From Alphaproteobacteria bacterium (lineage in GTDB: Bacteria > Pseudomonadota > Alphaproteobacteria > Caulobacterales > Aquidulcibacteraceae), in NCBI GenBank assembly GCA_016124255.1, contig WGOB01000025.1, positions 1 through 46,704 of the forward strand: a stretch of DNA of 46,704 bases, written 5' to 3'. A model generated the notes under the pieces. That model did not search any database. It was not told where the DNA came from and was given only the letters and a program-made list of their open reading frames with translations. The translations under genes and the position numbers were made by a program. Below, one piece after another: positions 27,746 through 35,176 of this stretch. The number at the start of each line of letters is the position of its first letter. Position 1 is the stretch's first letter.

Positions 27746-28345
27746 TTAACGATGCGTGCGCCGGCGCCGCACCGCGCCGGAAATGCGAAACACGAACGGC
27801 ACGCGCACGGTGCGGTCCAGCCGCCCGCGCCCGCCCTGCATCGTGAACCGCGCGCCGTCGAGCGCCGCCGCGGCGGCGCGGTAGAACACGCGCGACGGCC
27901 AGACGTCGACGCACCGCAGATTCCCTGCACGCCCGCCATCGTCGATCTCGACTTCGATCACCACCGCGCCCTCGACGCCAAGACGCCGCGCGAGCCGCGG
28001 ATAGCGCACTTTGAGCGTCGCCTCCGGCGCCCACGCCGCCTCGCCGGCGCTCTCGCTGGACCAGACAACGCAGCACGGCCCGTCCGGCAGGCCCTGGCGC
28101 AGGCGCGCCGCCTCGATCGCCGCCAGCCGCCGCATGCGGTTGCGCTTGATCGCCCAGTTTGTCCCCAGAACAAGTCCCAGGACGGCGAACCCGGCGAGGG
28201 CCAGCGCGACGCCGGATCCCGCGCCGGCCGCCCGCAACCCGCTCGTCAGCCCGATCTGCAGCACCACCACGAGCACGAACAGCGCCGCCAGGATCGCGCC
28301 GCGCGCGACATAGTCCGGCAATCGTCGCGTCGCCCAAACGAGCAT
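27746..28345 (-). CDS. Membrane protein with TonB C-terminal-like domain
   Basis: A 199-residue protein with two hydrophobic segments (about residues 18-37 and 45-62) followed by a basic patch (KRNRMRRL). The C-terminal domain resembles TonB_C: YPRLARRLGVEGAVVIEVEI, DDGGRAGNLRCVDVWPSR and a final FRISGAVRR. TonB-like C domains normally reach outer-membrane receptors, but two membrane passes and the lack of a Pro-rich linker are unusual, so a transporter-energising role is doubtful. A second open frame of the same length, shifted by 8 nt, lacks any of these features. It lies 38 nt after HPr on the same strand. Confidence 0.72.
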   Translation of the reverse strand: MLVWATRRLPDYVARGAILAALFVLVVVLQIGLTSGLRAAGAGSGVALALAGFAVLGLVLGTNWAIKRNRMRRLAAIEAARLRQGLPDGPCCVVWSSESAGEAAWAPEATLKVRYPRLARRLGVEGAVVIEVEIDDGGRAGNLRCVDVWPSRVFYRAAAAALDGARFTMQGGRGRLDRTVRVPFVFRISGAVRRRRTHR

Positions 28346-28383
28346 TGGCGTTCCTAAATCCCCGCGCCGGATCAGAGGCGCCG

Positions 28384-28653
28384 TCAGTCCTCTTCGTTGA
28401 ACTTGTTGGCGATCAGCGCCGCGATCGCAGCGATCGCTTCCTCCGCTTGCGGCCCCTCCGCCTCGACCTCGATTTCCGAGCCCAGCCCCGCGCCGAGCAT
28501 CATCAGGTCCATGAGCGAGGTCGCGCTTGCGCTGTCCTCCTCCTTGTGCACCGTGATCTGCGCATCGAAGACGAGCGCCAGCTCCGCGAGCTTACGCGAA
28601 GCGCGCGCGTGCAGGCCGCGTTGATTGACGATCTCGATCACCCGGCGCGGCAA
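28384..28653 (-). CDS. ptsH: Phosphocarrier protein HPr
   Basis: Passes phosphate from enzyme I to EIIA proteins in the regulatory PTS of alphaproteobacteria. The 89-residue protein has active-site His15 in NQRGLHARASRKL and the regulatory serine Ser46 in SATSLMDLMML, so both phosphorylation sites are kept. The start is a TTG at 28653, two bases after the EIIA stop; a GTG at 28641 (VIEIVN) is an alternative. It is tightly coupled to EIIA-Man upstream. Ser46 is normally the target of HPr kinase, whose gene is missing from its usual place in this cluster. Confidence 0.95.
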   Translation of the reverse strand: MPRRVIEIVNQRGLHARASRKLAELALVFDAQITVHKEEDSASATSLMDLMMLGAGLGSEIEVEAEGPQAEEAIAAIAALIANKFNEED

Positions 28654-28655
28654 AG

Positions 28656-29060
28656 TCAGGCGCCGCCCGCCAGCTCCGCGGAGGCGATGCGGATATAGTG
28701 GCGGCCCGCCTCCTGCGCTTTCGCGGCGGCGTCCTCAATCGACGCCCGATCGCGGATTTCGCCGAGCTTCACCAGCATCGGCAGGTTCACCCCGGCGATC
28801 ACTTCGATGCGGCCCTCATAGATCACGGAGATCGCCAGGTTCGAGGGCGTCCCGCCGAACATGTCGGTGAGAATGATCGTGCCCGCCCCGTCATCGACCG
28901 CCCTGACGGCGTTCACGATCTGCGTACGCTTCACTTCCATATCGTCGTCCGGGCCGATTGCGACGGCGCGCATCTGCCGCTGCGGCCCGAGAATATGCTC
29001 CGCGGCGGCGACGAACTCCTCCGCCAGCTGCCCATGTGAGACGACCACGACGCCGATCAT
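28656..29060 (-). CDS. manX: PTS EIIA component, mannose family (regulatory PTS)
   Basis: Soluble EIIA-Man domain of 134 residues that accepts phosphate from HPr; in alphaproteobacteria it acts in regulation rather than sugar uptake. MIGVVVVSHGQLAEEF carries the phosphorylated His9. ILTDMFGGTPSNLA is the family signature, and GVNLPMLVKL follows. No EIIB, EIIC or EIID partners are nearby. ATG 29060 has GGAGG about 9 nt upstream. The gene lies 164 nt after chvG, where hprK would be expected. Confidence 0.93.
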   Translation of the reverse strand: MIGVVVVSHGQLAEEFVAAAEHILGPQRQMRAVAIGPDDDMEVKRTQIVNAVRAVDDGAGTIILTDMFGGTPSNLAISVIYEGRIEVIAGVNLPMLVKLGEIRDRASIEDAAAKAQEAGRHYIRIASAELAGGA

Positions 29061-29072
29061 GGCGTGAGCCTC

Positions 29073-29100
29073 CAAAATACCGCCGCCTTGGCGGCGGCGC
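29073..29100 (-). terminator. Possible terminator or leader hairpin between chvG and manX
   Basis: Read on the minus strand, CCGCCG and CGGCGG arms (29081-29098) enclose CCAAGG and are followed by TATTTTGG. It could end chvG transcripts, but it also lies directly before the manX ribosome site (GGAGG), so a leader hairpin attenuating manX is an alternative. The T tract is short. Confidence 0.38.
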
Positions 29101-29166
29101 CGACCCTGACCCGGTGTCGGTCAGAGCGCCCGCGTCTGCGGCCGGCGTGTCGGGAGAGAATACGGG

Positions 29167-29180
29167 TTCGCACGTGCGAA
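29167..29180. promoter_or_regulatory. 14-bp perfect palindrome in the chvG-manX gap
   Basis: TTCGCACGTGCGAA is a perfect palindrome in the 164-nt stretch between chvG and manX. It sits about 107 nt before the manX start and is flanked by an A-run on the plus strand. Its symmetry suggests a dimeric regulator's operator. It is not a terminator for the minus-strand genes because the T tract precedes the stem. Confidence 0.35.
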
Positions 29181-29224
29181 AAAAACCAACGGGAGACTAG
29201 CGGTGGCCTTAAGCCGCATCAATT

Positions 29225-30961
29225 TCAAGTGCGCGACAATGGCGCAACAGGCAATTCCACAACCAGGCGCGCCCCCGCGACGCCCCCCTCCGACCGGGGG
29301 ATGTTCTCCGCCCAGATGCGTCCGCGATGCGCCTCCACGATCTGCCGCGCGATCGAAAGCCCCAGCCCGGAATTGCCGCCGAACGCCGCGCCTTTGGGCC
29401 GCTCGGTGTAGAACCGCGCAAAGATCGTCTCCAGGTTCGCCGGCGGAATGCCTGGCCCCTGGTCCTCGATCCGCACCGCCGCCAGCGCGCCGTCGCTCTT
29501 GTGGTGCACCGAGACCGACACCCGCACCACCCCGCCGGGCGGGCTGAACGAGATGGCGTTGTCGATCAGGTTGCGCAGCACCTGGCCCAGCGGCCCGATC
29601 TGGCCCAGCACCATGGCGTCCGCTGTCACCGGCGTATCGAACCGCACGCTCACCCGCGCGCCGTCGGTGTCGTCATCGTCGGCGGTGTCGTAGGCGGAGG
29701 CGATATCGAACGCGAGCCGCGCGAGATCCAGGCGCTCGAACTGCGAGCGCGCCGTCTCCGCATCAAGCCGCGTCGCCCGCGCAATGTCGGAGATCAGCCG
29801 GTCAAGCCGGTTGGCGTCCGTCGCCACGATCTGCAGGAGCCGGCCTTGCTGTTCGGGATCCTTCACCGCGCGGATCGACTCCACCGCGGACCGGATTGAC
29901 GCCAGCGGGTTCTTGATCTCGTGGCTCACATCCGCCGCGAAGCGTTCGTTGAGGTCGATCCGCTCCGCCAGCGCCCCCGTCATCCGTTCGAGCGACGCGG
30001 CAAGATCGCCGATGTCGTCCTTGCGGCTGGCAAGGTCCGGCAGTTTCAACCGCGTGGCGCCCGTAACCCGCAGGCGATCCGCCGCCGAAGACAGTTTCCG
30101 AAGCGGATTGGCGATGAAGAGAGCGAGCAGCGTCGAAGCCAGGATCGTCACGACCGCCGCCGCGATCACGAACGGCGCCAGCGCCAGCCGCTCCGCCACC
30201 AGAATGCGCTCGACGTCCGCGCTCTCCAGCGTGATGAAGCCAAGCACGGCTTCCACGCGCTGCAACGGCAGCGACACCATCACCACGCGTTCGCCGCGCT
30301 CGTTCACGCGCTGGCCCTGCGCCGCCTCGCCCTGCAGCGCCGCCTCGCGCGCCCCGTCCAGCGTGATCGAGGGTCGCCACGGCGTGAGCCGCAGATACTC
30401 CACGTTCTGCGTGAAATCGGCCGCCGAGCGTGTGAACCGCGCCCAGGCGCTGCGATCGATCGGCGGCGCGCGGCCCTCGTCGATCCGGCTGTAGATCACG
30501 TCTGAGTCGGCGATCTTCCGCCCCGTCGGCGAATAGACACGGATGCGCGGGCCGTTCTCCAGCGCGCCGCGCGGCCCGGCCGGCAGGGGCGGCAACATTT
30601 GCTTCAGCACCTCGCGCACCATCGGCTCGAACAATTGCGGCGCGGTCTCGCCTTCGTACGACGCCGACGCGACGATGATGCTGGCCATCAGTTCGCCGCG
30701 CTGCTGCAGGCTCTGATACTGCGCCTGCGTCAGCCGGGTGCGCGTCTCCGACAGCAGCAGCACGCCGATGAAGAGGACCAGCAGCCCGAGGAAATTGCAG
30801 ACGAAGATCAGCCGCGTGATCGAAGAGCTGAACAGCCCCCGCTTCCGCCCCTCGCGCTGTGCCGCACGCGCGCGTGCACGCCGCGCCGCTCGCGCTGCGT
30901 TGGGAGACTCCGTGTGCGGCGGAGCCGGGTCAGACCTCGTTGTATCGGTAACCGACGCCAT
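29225..30961 (-). CDS. chvG: Envelope-stress sensor histidine kinase ChvG
   Basis: Inner-membrane kinase partnering ChvI. The 578-residue protein has a basic cytoplasmic N terminus, TM1 near residues 51-70, a periplasmic sensor of about 190 residues and TM2 near 259-284 ([20 protein letters not shown]). HAMP follows, then HisKA with His347 in [20 protein letters not shown] and HATPase ([48 protein letters not shown]). The overall layout and [10 protein letters not shown] box are those of ChvG/ExoS. The start ATG 30961 overlaps the end of chvI by 32 nt; no closer in-frame start exists, so the two are translationally coupled. Confidence 0.92.
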   Translation of the reverse strand: MASVTDTTRSDPAPPHTESPNAARAARRARARAAQREGRKRGLFSSSITRLIFVCNFLGLLVLFIGVLLLSETRTRLTQAQYQSLQQRGELMASIIVASASYEGETAPQLFEPMVREVLKQMLPPLPAGPRGALENGPRIRVYSPTGRKIADSDVIYSRIDEGRAPPIDRSAWARFTRSAADFTQNVEYLRLTPWRPSITLDGAREAALQGEAAQGQRVNERGERVVMVSLPLQRVEAVLGFITLESADVERILVAERLALAPFVIAAAVVTILASTLLALFIANPLRKLSSAADRLRVTGATRLKLPDLASRKDDIGDLAASLERMTGALAERIDLNERFAADVSHEIKNPLASIRSAVESIRAVKDPEQQGRLLQIVATDANRLDRLISDIARATRLDAETARSQFERLDLARLAFDIASAYDTADDDDTDGARVSVRFDTPVTADAMVLGQIGPLGQVLRNLIDNAISFSPPGGVVRVSVSVHHKSDGALAAVRIEDQGPGIPPANLETIFARFYTERPKGAAFGGNSGLGLSIARQIVEAHRGRIWAENIPRSEGGVAGARLVVELPVAPLSRT

Positions 30962-31625
30962 AGAGCGTTTCGATCGCATCGAAGCTGGTATCGCGCTCTC
31001 TGAACTTCTTGCGCAGCCGCTTGATGTGGCTGTCGATCGTCCGGTCGTCGACATAGACTTGATCATCGTAGGCCGCGTCCATCAGCTGGTCGCGGCTCTT
31101 TACGTAGCCGGGGCGCTGCGCCAGCGCCTGCAGGATCAGGAATTCCGTCACCGTGAGCCGCACCGGCTCGCCCTTCCACGTGCAGGCATGGCGGTTCGGA
31201 TCGAGCGTCAGCGCGCCGCGCACGATCGACTTCTTGTCGTTCGCCTCGGGTCCCGCGCCGGCGCGCGTACGCCGCAACAGCGCCTTCACCCGCTCGTTCA
31301 GCAGCCGCTGTGAGAACGGCTTGGTGATGTAATCGTCGGCGCCGACATTGAAGCCGACGACCTCGTCCATCTCGTCGTCTTTCGAGGTCAGGAAGATCAC
31401 TGGCAGGCTGGACGTCTGCCGCAACCGCCGCAACAGCTCCACCCCGTCCATGCGCGGCATCTTGATGTCGAGGATCGCGACATCGGGCGGTTGTTCGGTC
31501 AAGGCGGCCAGCGCCGCTGCGCCGTCGTGATACGTGCGCACCGCATAGCCTTCCGCCTCGAAGAAAATCTTCAACGAAGCCAGGATGTTCTCGTCGTCGT
31601 CGACCAGGGCGATGGAGGGGGTCAT
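30930..31625 (-). CDS. chvI: Response regulator ChvI
   Basis: OmpR-family transcription factor of the ChvG/ChvI system. The 231-residue protein has receiver residues in [12 protein letters not shown], the phosphoacceptor Asp53 in [19 protein letters not shown], and [11 protein letters not shown] followed by YITKPFS (Lys of the KPF motif). The winged-helix domain has [29 protein letters not shown] and [17 protein letters not shown], ending in the typical GVGYRYNEV. The start ATG 31625 gives [11 protein letters not shown]. The frame stays open far upstream through antisense DUF885 sequence, but that has no homologous character. A good promoter lies 42-69 nt upstream. Confidence 0.95.
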   Translation of the reverse strand: MTPSIALVDDDENILASLKIFFEAEGYAVRTYHDGAAALAALTEQPPDVAILDIKMPRMDGVELLRRLRQTSSLPVIFLTSKDDEMDEVVGFNVGADDYITKPFSQRLLNERVKALLRRTRAGAGPEANDKKSIVRGALTLDPNRHACTWKGEPVRLTVTEFLILQALAQRPGYVKSRDQLMDAAYDDQVYVDDRTIDSHIKRLRKKFRERDTSFDAIETLYGVGYRYNEV

Positions 31626-31666
31626 GAGTGTGAGCAGATGGCGCCGAAAGCGGCGGTACTGAGGCA

Positions 31667-31694
31667 GATATAGCGCGTAAGCGCGTCGCATCAA
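31667..31694 (-). promoter_or_regulatory. Promoter of chvI (Caulobacter housekeeping-type)
   Basis: On the minus strand, TTGATGC (31694-31688), a 13-nt spacer and GCTATATC (31674-31667) match the Caulobacter sigma-73 consensus TTGACGS-N10-14-GCTANAWC in both spacing and sequence (the -10 is exact). The predicted transcript would begin near 31660 with a leader of about 35 nt before chvI. Confidence 0.65.
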
Positions 31695-31757
31695 ATTCGG
31701 TTCCCGGCGCCGTTGTCTGAATGCGCCGGCGGCCAGGCTCCGCCCGCCGCAACGCCG

Positions 31758-31798
31758 TTGCGCGGCGGCCGGTTTCGCGGTTATATCGTTAATCGATA
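31758..31798 (+). promoter_or_regulatory. Possible promoter and overlapping inverted repeat before the DUF885 gene
   Basis: TTGCGCG (31758-31764), a 15-nt spacer and GTTATATC (31780-31787, one mismatch to GCTANAWC) precede the DUF885 start by 37 nt. A 15-bp inverted repeat, TATCG-TTAAT-CGATA (31784-31798), overlaps the -10 and could be an operator. The region lies between the divergent chvI and DUF885 genes. Confidence 0.42.
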
Positions 31799-31824
31799 AG
31801 TTTCTCGAGACGTCGGAGTCGCCC

Positions 31825-33599
31825 ATGCCGCCGATCAATCGCCGCACCGCCCTGTCGCTGATGTCTGGCGCGGCGATAGCGCCTCTTGCCGGCTGCGCCG
31901 CCGGCCAGACGGCCGGCCCCGCCTCAACCGCCGCCGCCGACGCCGCCTTCGATGCGCCGCCCGGGCGCTCGACGATTACGCGCGGCTCAACCCCGTCACC
32001 GCCACCTATCTTTGCGACCACCGCTTCGACGCCGAGATCGATGAGACGGGCGAAGCCGGCCGCGCCGCGCGCAACGCCGAGCGCGACCGCACCCTCGCCG
32101 ACCTCGCCCGAATCGACCGCGCGTCCCTCTCCCGAGACCGCCAGGTCGACGCCGCCATGCTCGACAACCGCATGCGCTACGAGAACTGGCTGGAGCGCGA
32201 CTCCGAGATGTGGACCTGGCACGCCGTCAATGTCGGCCAGTTCCCGGGCAACGCGCTTTACACGCTGATGGCGCGCGCGTTCGCGCCGCTGCCCGAGCGC
32301 CTCCTCAACGCCGCCGCGCGCATGGAGAAGCTGCCTGAAGCGCTCGCCGCCATCCGCGGCGACCTCGATCCAGCGCGCGTGCCGAAAGTGCACGCAGAGA
32401 CCTGGGCGCGCCAGAACCCCGGCGTCATCTCCATCATCGACGGCATGATCCTGCCCCAGGCCGAAGCCCTCTCCGGCGCCGACCGGTCGCGCCTGACCGC
32501 CGCCGCTGACGCGCTGAAGGCCGCCGTCAACGAGAACCAGCGTTGGATCGAGGAAACGCTCGTGCCGGCCGCCCAAGGCGATTTCCGCCTGGGCGCGCGG
32601 CTCTACGATCAGCAGTTGGCGCTGGCGCTCGACAGCCCGATGAGCCGCGACGAGATCAAACGCGCCGCGCTCGCGCGCAAACAGGAAATCTACGCCGAGA
32701 TGGCCGAGATCGCGGCGCCGATTGTGACCATCCCCGCCAACGAACGCTGGACAGCGCAACGCCTCATTGCGCAAGCGCTCGAAGGCGCCGCCGCGCAGCG
32801 CCCGCCCCGCGAGGGCGTCGTCGCCGCCTGCGAAGCTGCGCTCGCAGAAGCCACCGCCTTCGTCCGTACAAACGACATCGTCACGCTGCCCGACGCGCCG
32901 GTGAACATCATCCTGATACCGGAATTCCAGCGCGGCGTCGCCGTGGCCTATTGCGATCCCCCGGGCCCCCTCGACAGGGATTTGCCGACCTTCTTCGCCG
33001 TTTCTCCGATTCCGGACGATTGGTCGCAAGAGCAGGCGACCTCCTTCCTGCGCGAATACAATTCCTACATGATCCACGAGCTTTGCGTGCACGAGGGCGT
33101 GCCCGGGCACTATCTCCAGCTCTGGCACGCTAACCGTGCGTCATCGGTGCTGCGCGCGGCGCTCTATTCCGGCCCCTTTGTCGAAGGCTGGGCCTGCTAC
33201 GCGCAGGACGTGATGATCGCGCAGGGCTATCAGAACCGCGATCCGCTCGCCCGTCTCACCAATCTCAAGATGGCGCTGCGCACGATCACCAACGCCATCC
33301 TCGACATCGGCGTCCACGTCGAAGGCATGGAGCGCGAGGAGGCCATGCGCCTGATGACCGTGGACGCGTTCCAGGAGGAGCGCGAAGCCGCCGGCAAATG
33401 GGTGCGCGCCTGCGTCAGCTCTGCCCAATTGCCCACTTATTTCGTCGGCTGGTCGGAACACCATGCGCTGCGCCGCGAAACCGAGGCGCGCTGGGGCGCC
33501 GAGTTCAGTCTGAAGCGCTATCACGATGCGCTGTTGGCGATCGGCTCGCCGCCGGTGCGCCACGCGCGCTCGCTGCTGCTGAACGAGCCGATCGTCTAG
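31825..33599 (+). pseudogene. DUF885-family lipoprotein peptidase-like gene with an apparent single-base frameshift
   Basis: The first 46 codons encode a Tat-like/lipoprotein signal (NRRTALSL, then LAGC with the lipid cysteine at residue 24). From about 31962 the reading must move to another frame. That frame gives [22 protein letters not shown], the conserved DUF885 N-terminal sequence, then an uninterrupted family body to the stop at 33599. The body includes [19 protein letters not shown], the probable zinc-binding HExxxH-type motif, and WACYAQDVM. Restoring one base, most simply a fourth G in the GGG run at 31963-31965, joins the parts into 591 residues, close to family length. Either the gene is broken or the assembly lost a base. 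A downstream ATG (32157) would omit about 60 family residues. Confidence 0.85.
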
Positions 33600-33605
33600 C
33601 GCGCG

Positions 33606-34004
33606 CTATCCCCGCGCCGCGATCGCGTCGCTCACGGCCGCGCGCACGCGGCCCCAGGCACCCTCGATCTCAGCGCTCCATTCGGCGCCGAGCATCGCAC
33701 GAAACGTCTCGATCATGGCGTCGTAGAACGTCGCATAGCGATCGCCGGGCACGCCGAGATTCTGATGGTTCACCCATTCGTTGGCGATGAAGTGCGCGCC
33801 ATAGACGCCCGCGCCGCTGAGATCGCGCGCCGCCTCGATCGCCTCCAGCAGCATATGGCCTTTGATGCTTCCATCGACATCGCGTGCGAACAACGCCTCC
33901 ATCTCGGGGTGCACAGCGAAGAGCCGCGCATAGATCGCCGCGGCCGGATCGCCCAAAGCCGCGACCCGCGTCAGGCAATCGTCGATGATCTCAAGATCGT
34001 CCAC
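33606..34004 (-). CDS. Globin-like protein
   Basis: A 132-residue heme-globin-like protein. The CD-corner Phe39 lies in EMEALFARD. IKGHMLLEAIEAARD lies on the distal helix. His80 in NEWVNHQNLGVPGDRY is the likely proximal heme ligand, and YATFYDAMIETFRAML plus AWGRVRAAVSDAI resemble the G and H helices. The start is taken as GTG 34004, two bases after the stop of the upstream flavoprotein; an ATG at 34049 lies inside that gene. Ligand (oxygen, NO or signalling) is unknown. The coupling to a flavoprotein suggests a redox partnership, but that is inference. Confidence 0.78.
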   Translation of the reverse strand: MDDLEIIDDCLTRVAALGDPAAAIYARLFAVHPEMEALFARDVDGSIKGHMLLEAIEAARDLSGAGVYGAHFIANEWVNHQNLGVPGDRYATFYDAMIETFRAMLGAEWSAEIEGAWGRVRAAVSDAIAARG

Positions 34005-34006
34005 AT

Positions 34007-35176
34007 CTACACCGCCTGCCCCGCCGCCCAGCCGCTCGCCCACGCCCATTGAAAATTGTAACCGCCGAGCCAGCCGGTGACATCCACCGCCTCCCCGATG
34101 AAGAAGAGCCCCGGAACGGCTTTCGCCTCCATCGTCTTCTGCGACAGCGCGCCCGTATCGACGCCGCCCGCCGTCACCTCCGCCTTCGCATAGCCTTCCG
34201 TCCCTGTCGGCGCGATCGCTAACGCCCTCAGTCTACGGACGATATCGACCAGCGCCTGGTCCCTCAGATCGCCAAGCACGCCGCCCGGCGCCAGCGCTTC
34301 GGCAAGCCGCGCCGGCACCAATGCGCCGAGCGCGGTCTTTACCAGCGCCTTTGGTCGCGCCCGTTTCGCCGCGACCAGCGCCGCCTCCGCCGCATCCGGC
34401 AGAAGATCGATCGTCAGCGCGGCGCCGGGCCGCCAGTACGAGGACGCCCGCAGGATCGCCGGACCAGAGAGCCCACGATGCGTGAACAGCGCCGCCTCTG
34501 CGAATTCCGCTTTGCCGCACCGGGCGATCACCGCCGCGCTCACACCCGCGAGCGGCTTCATCCACGCGAGATCCGCCGTGCCGAACGTCAGCGGAACGAG
34601 CCCCGGTCGCGGTGAGACGACCCCCACGCCGAACTGCGCCGCGATGCGGTGCGCGAAATCCGTCGCGCCCATTTTTGGGATCGAAAGCCCGCCCGTCGCG
34701 ATCACCAGCGCCGGCGCGCTGAACGCGCCCTCGCTCGTCTCGACGCGGAATCCGTCGGCCTTCGTCGCCGCCGAGACGCGCACCCCCGTGCGCACCTCCA
34801 CGCCGCCGGCGGCGCACTCCTCCATCAGCATACGGACGATCTTCCGCGCCGACCCCGCGCCCTCGCAGAAGAGCTGCCCCAGCGTCTTCTCGTACCATGC
34901 GATCTTGTGTTTCTCGACCAGCGCGACGAAATCCGCCGGCGTGGTGCGCGCCAGCGCCGAGCGCGCGAAATGCGGATTGTCGCAGATGTATCGCTCCGCC
35001 TTCCCCGCCTCCACATTGGTGAAATTGCACCGCCCCCCGCCGGAGATCAGGATCTTCGCCCCGACGTCGGGATTGTGCTCCAGCACCACGACGCGCCGCC
35101 CGCGCCGCCCCGCCGTCAGCGCGCAGAACAGCCCCGCCGCGCCGCCGCCGATGACGAAGCAATCAAAGGCGGGCAC
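34007..35176 (-). CDS. HI0933/YhiN-family FAD flavoprotein
   Basis: A 389-residue NAD(P)/FAD-dependent oxidoreductase. The N-terminal FAD fold is CFVIGGGAAGLFCALTAGRR with VVVLEHNPDVGAKILISGGG and RCNFTN, the hallmark of the HI0933 family. The middle contains IATGGLSIPKMGATDFAHRI and RGLSGPAILRASSYW. The C terminus is GLFFIGEAVDVTGWLGGYNF and QWAWASGWAAG, again diagnostic. The start is GTG 35176, immediately after the polA stop, with no gap. The physiological reaction of this family is poorly defined. Confidence 0.92.
   Translation of the reverse strand: MPAFDCFVIGGGAAGLFCALTAGRRGRRVVVLEHNPDVGAKILISGGGRCNFTNVEAGKAERYICDNPHFARSALARTTPADFVALVEKHKIAWYEKTLGQLFCEGAGSARKIVRMLMEECAAGGVEVRTGVRVSAATKADGFRVETSEGAFSAPALVIATGGLSIPKMGATDFAHRIAAQFGVGVVSPRPGLVPLTFGTADLAWMKPLAGVSAAVIARCGKAEFAEAALFTHRGLSGPAILRASSYWRPGAALTIDLLPDAAEAALVAAKRARPKALVKTALGALVPARLAEALAPGGVLGDLRDQALVDIVRRLRALAIAPTGTEGYAKAEVTAGGVDTGALSQKTMEAKAVPGLFFIGEAVDVTGWLGGYNFQWAWASGWAAGQAV

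Noticed and set aside
27738-28337. Second 199-codon minus-strand frame overlapping the TonB-like gene
   Set aside because: Gly/Arg-rich with no domain; the frame ending at 27746 has membrane segments and a TonB-C pattern.
31626-33128. Long upstream extension of the chvI frame on the minus strand
   Set aside because: The sequence before [11 protein letters not shown] is antisense to the DUF885 gene and unlike any response regulator; the promoter at 31667-31694 also lies inside it.
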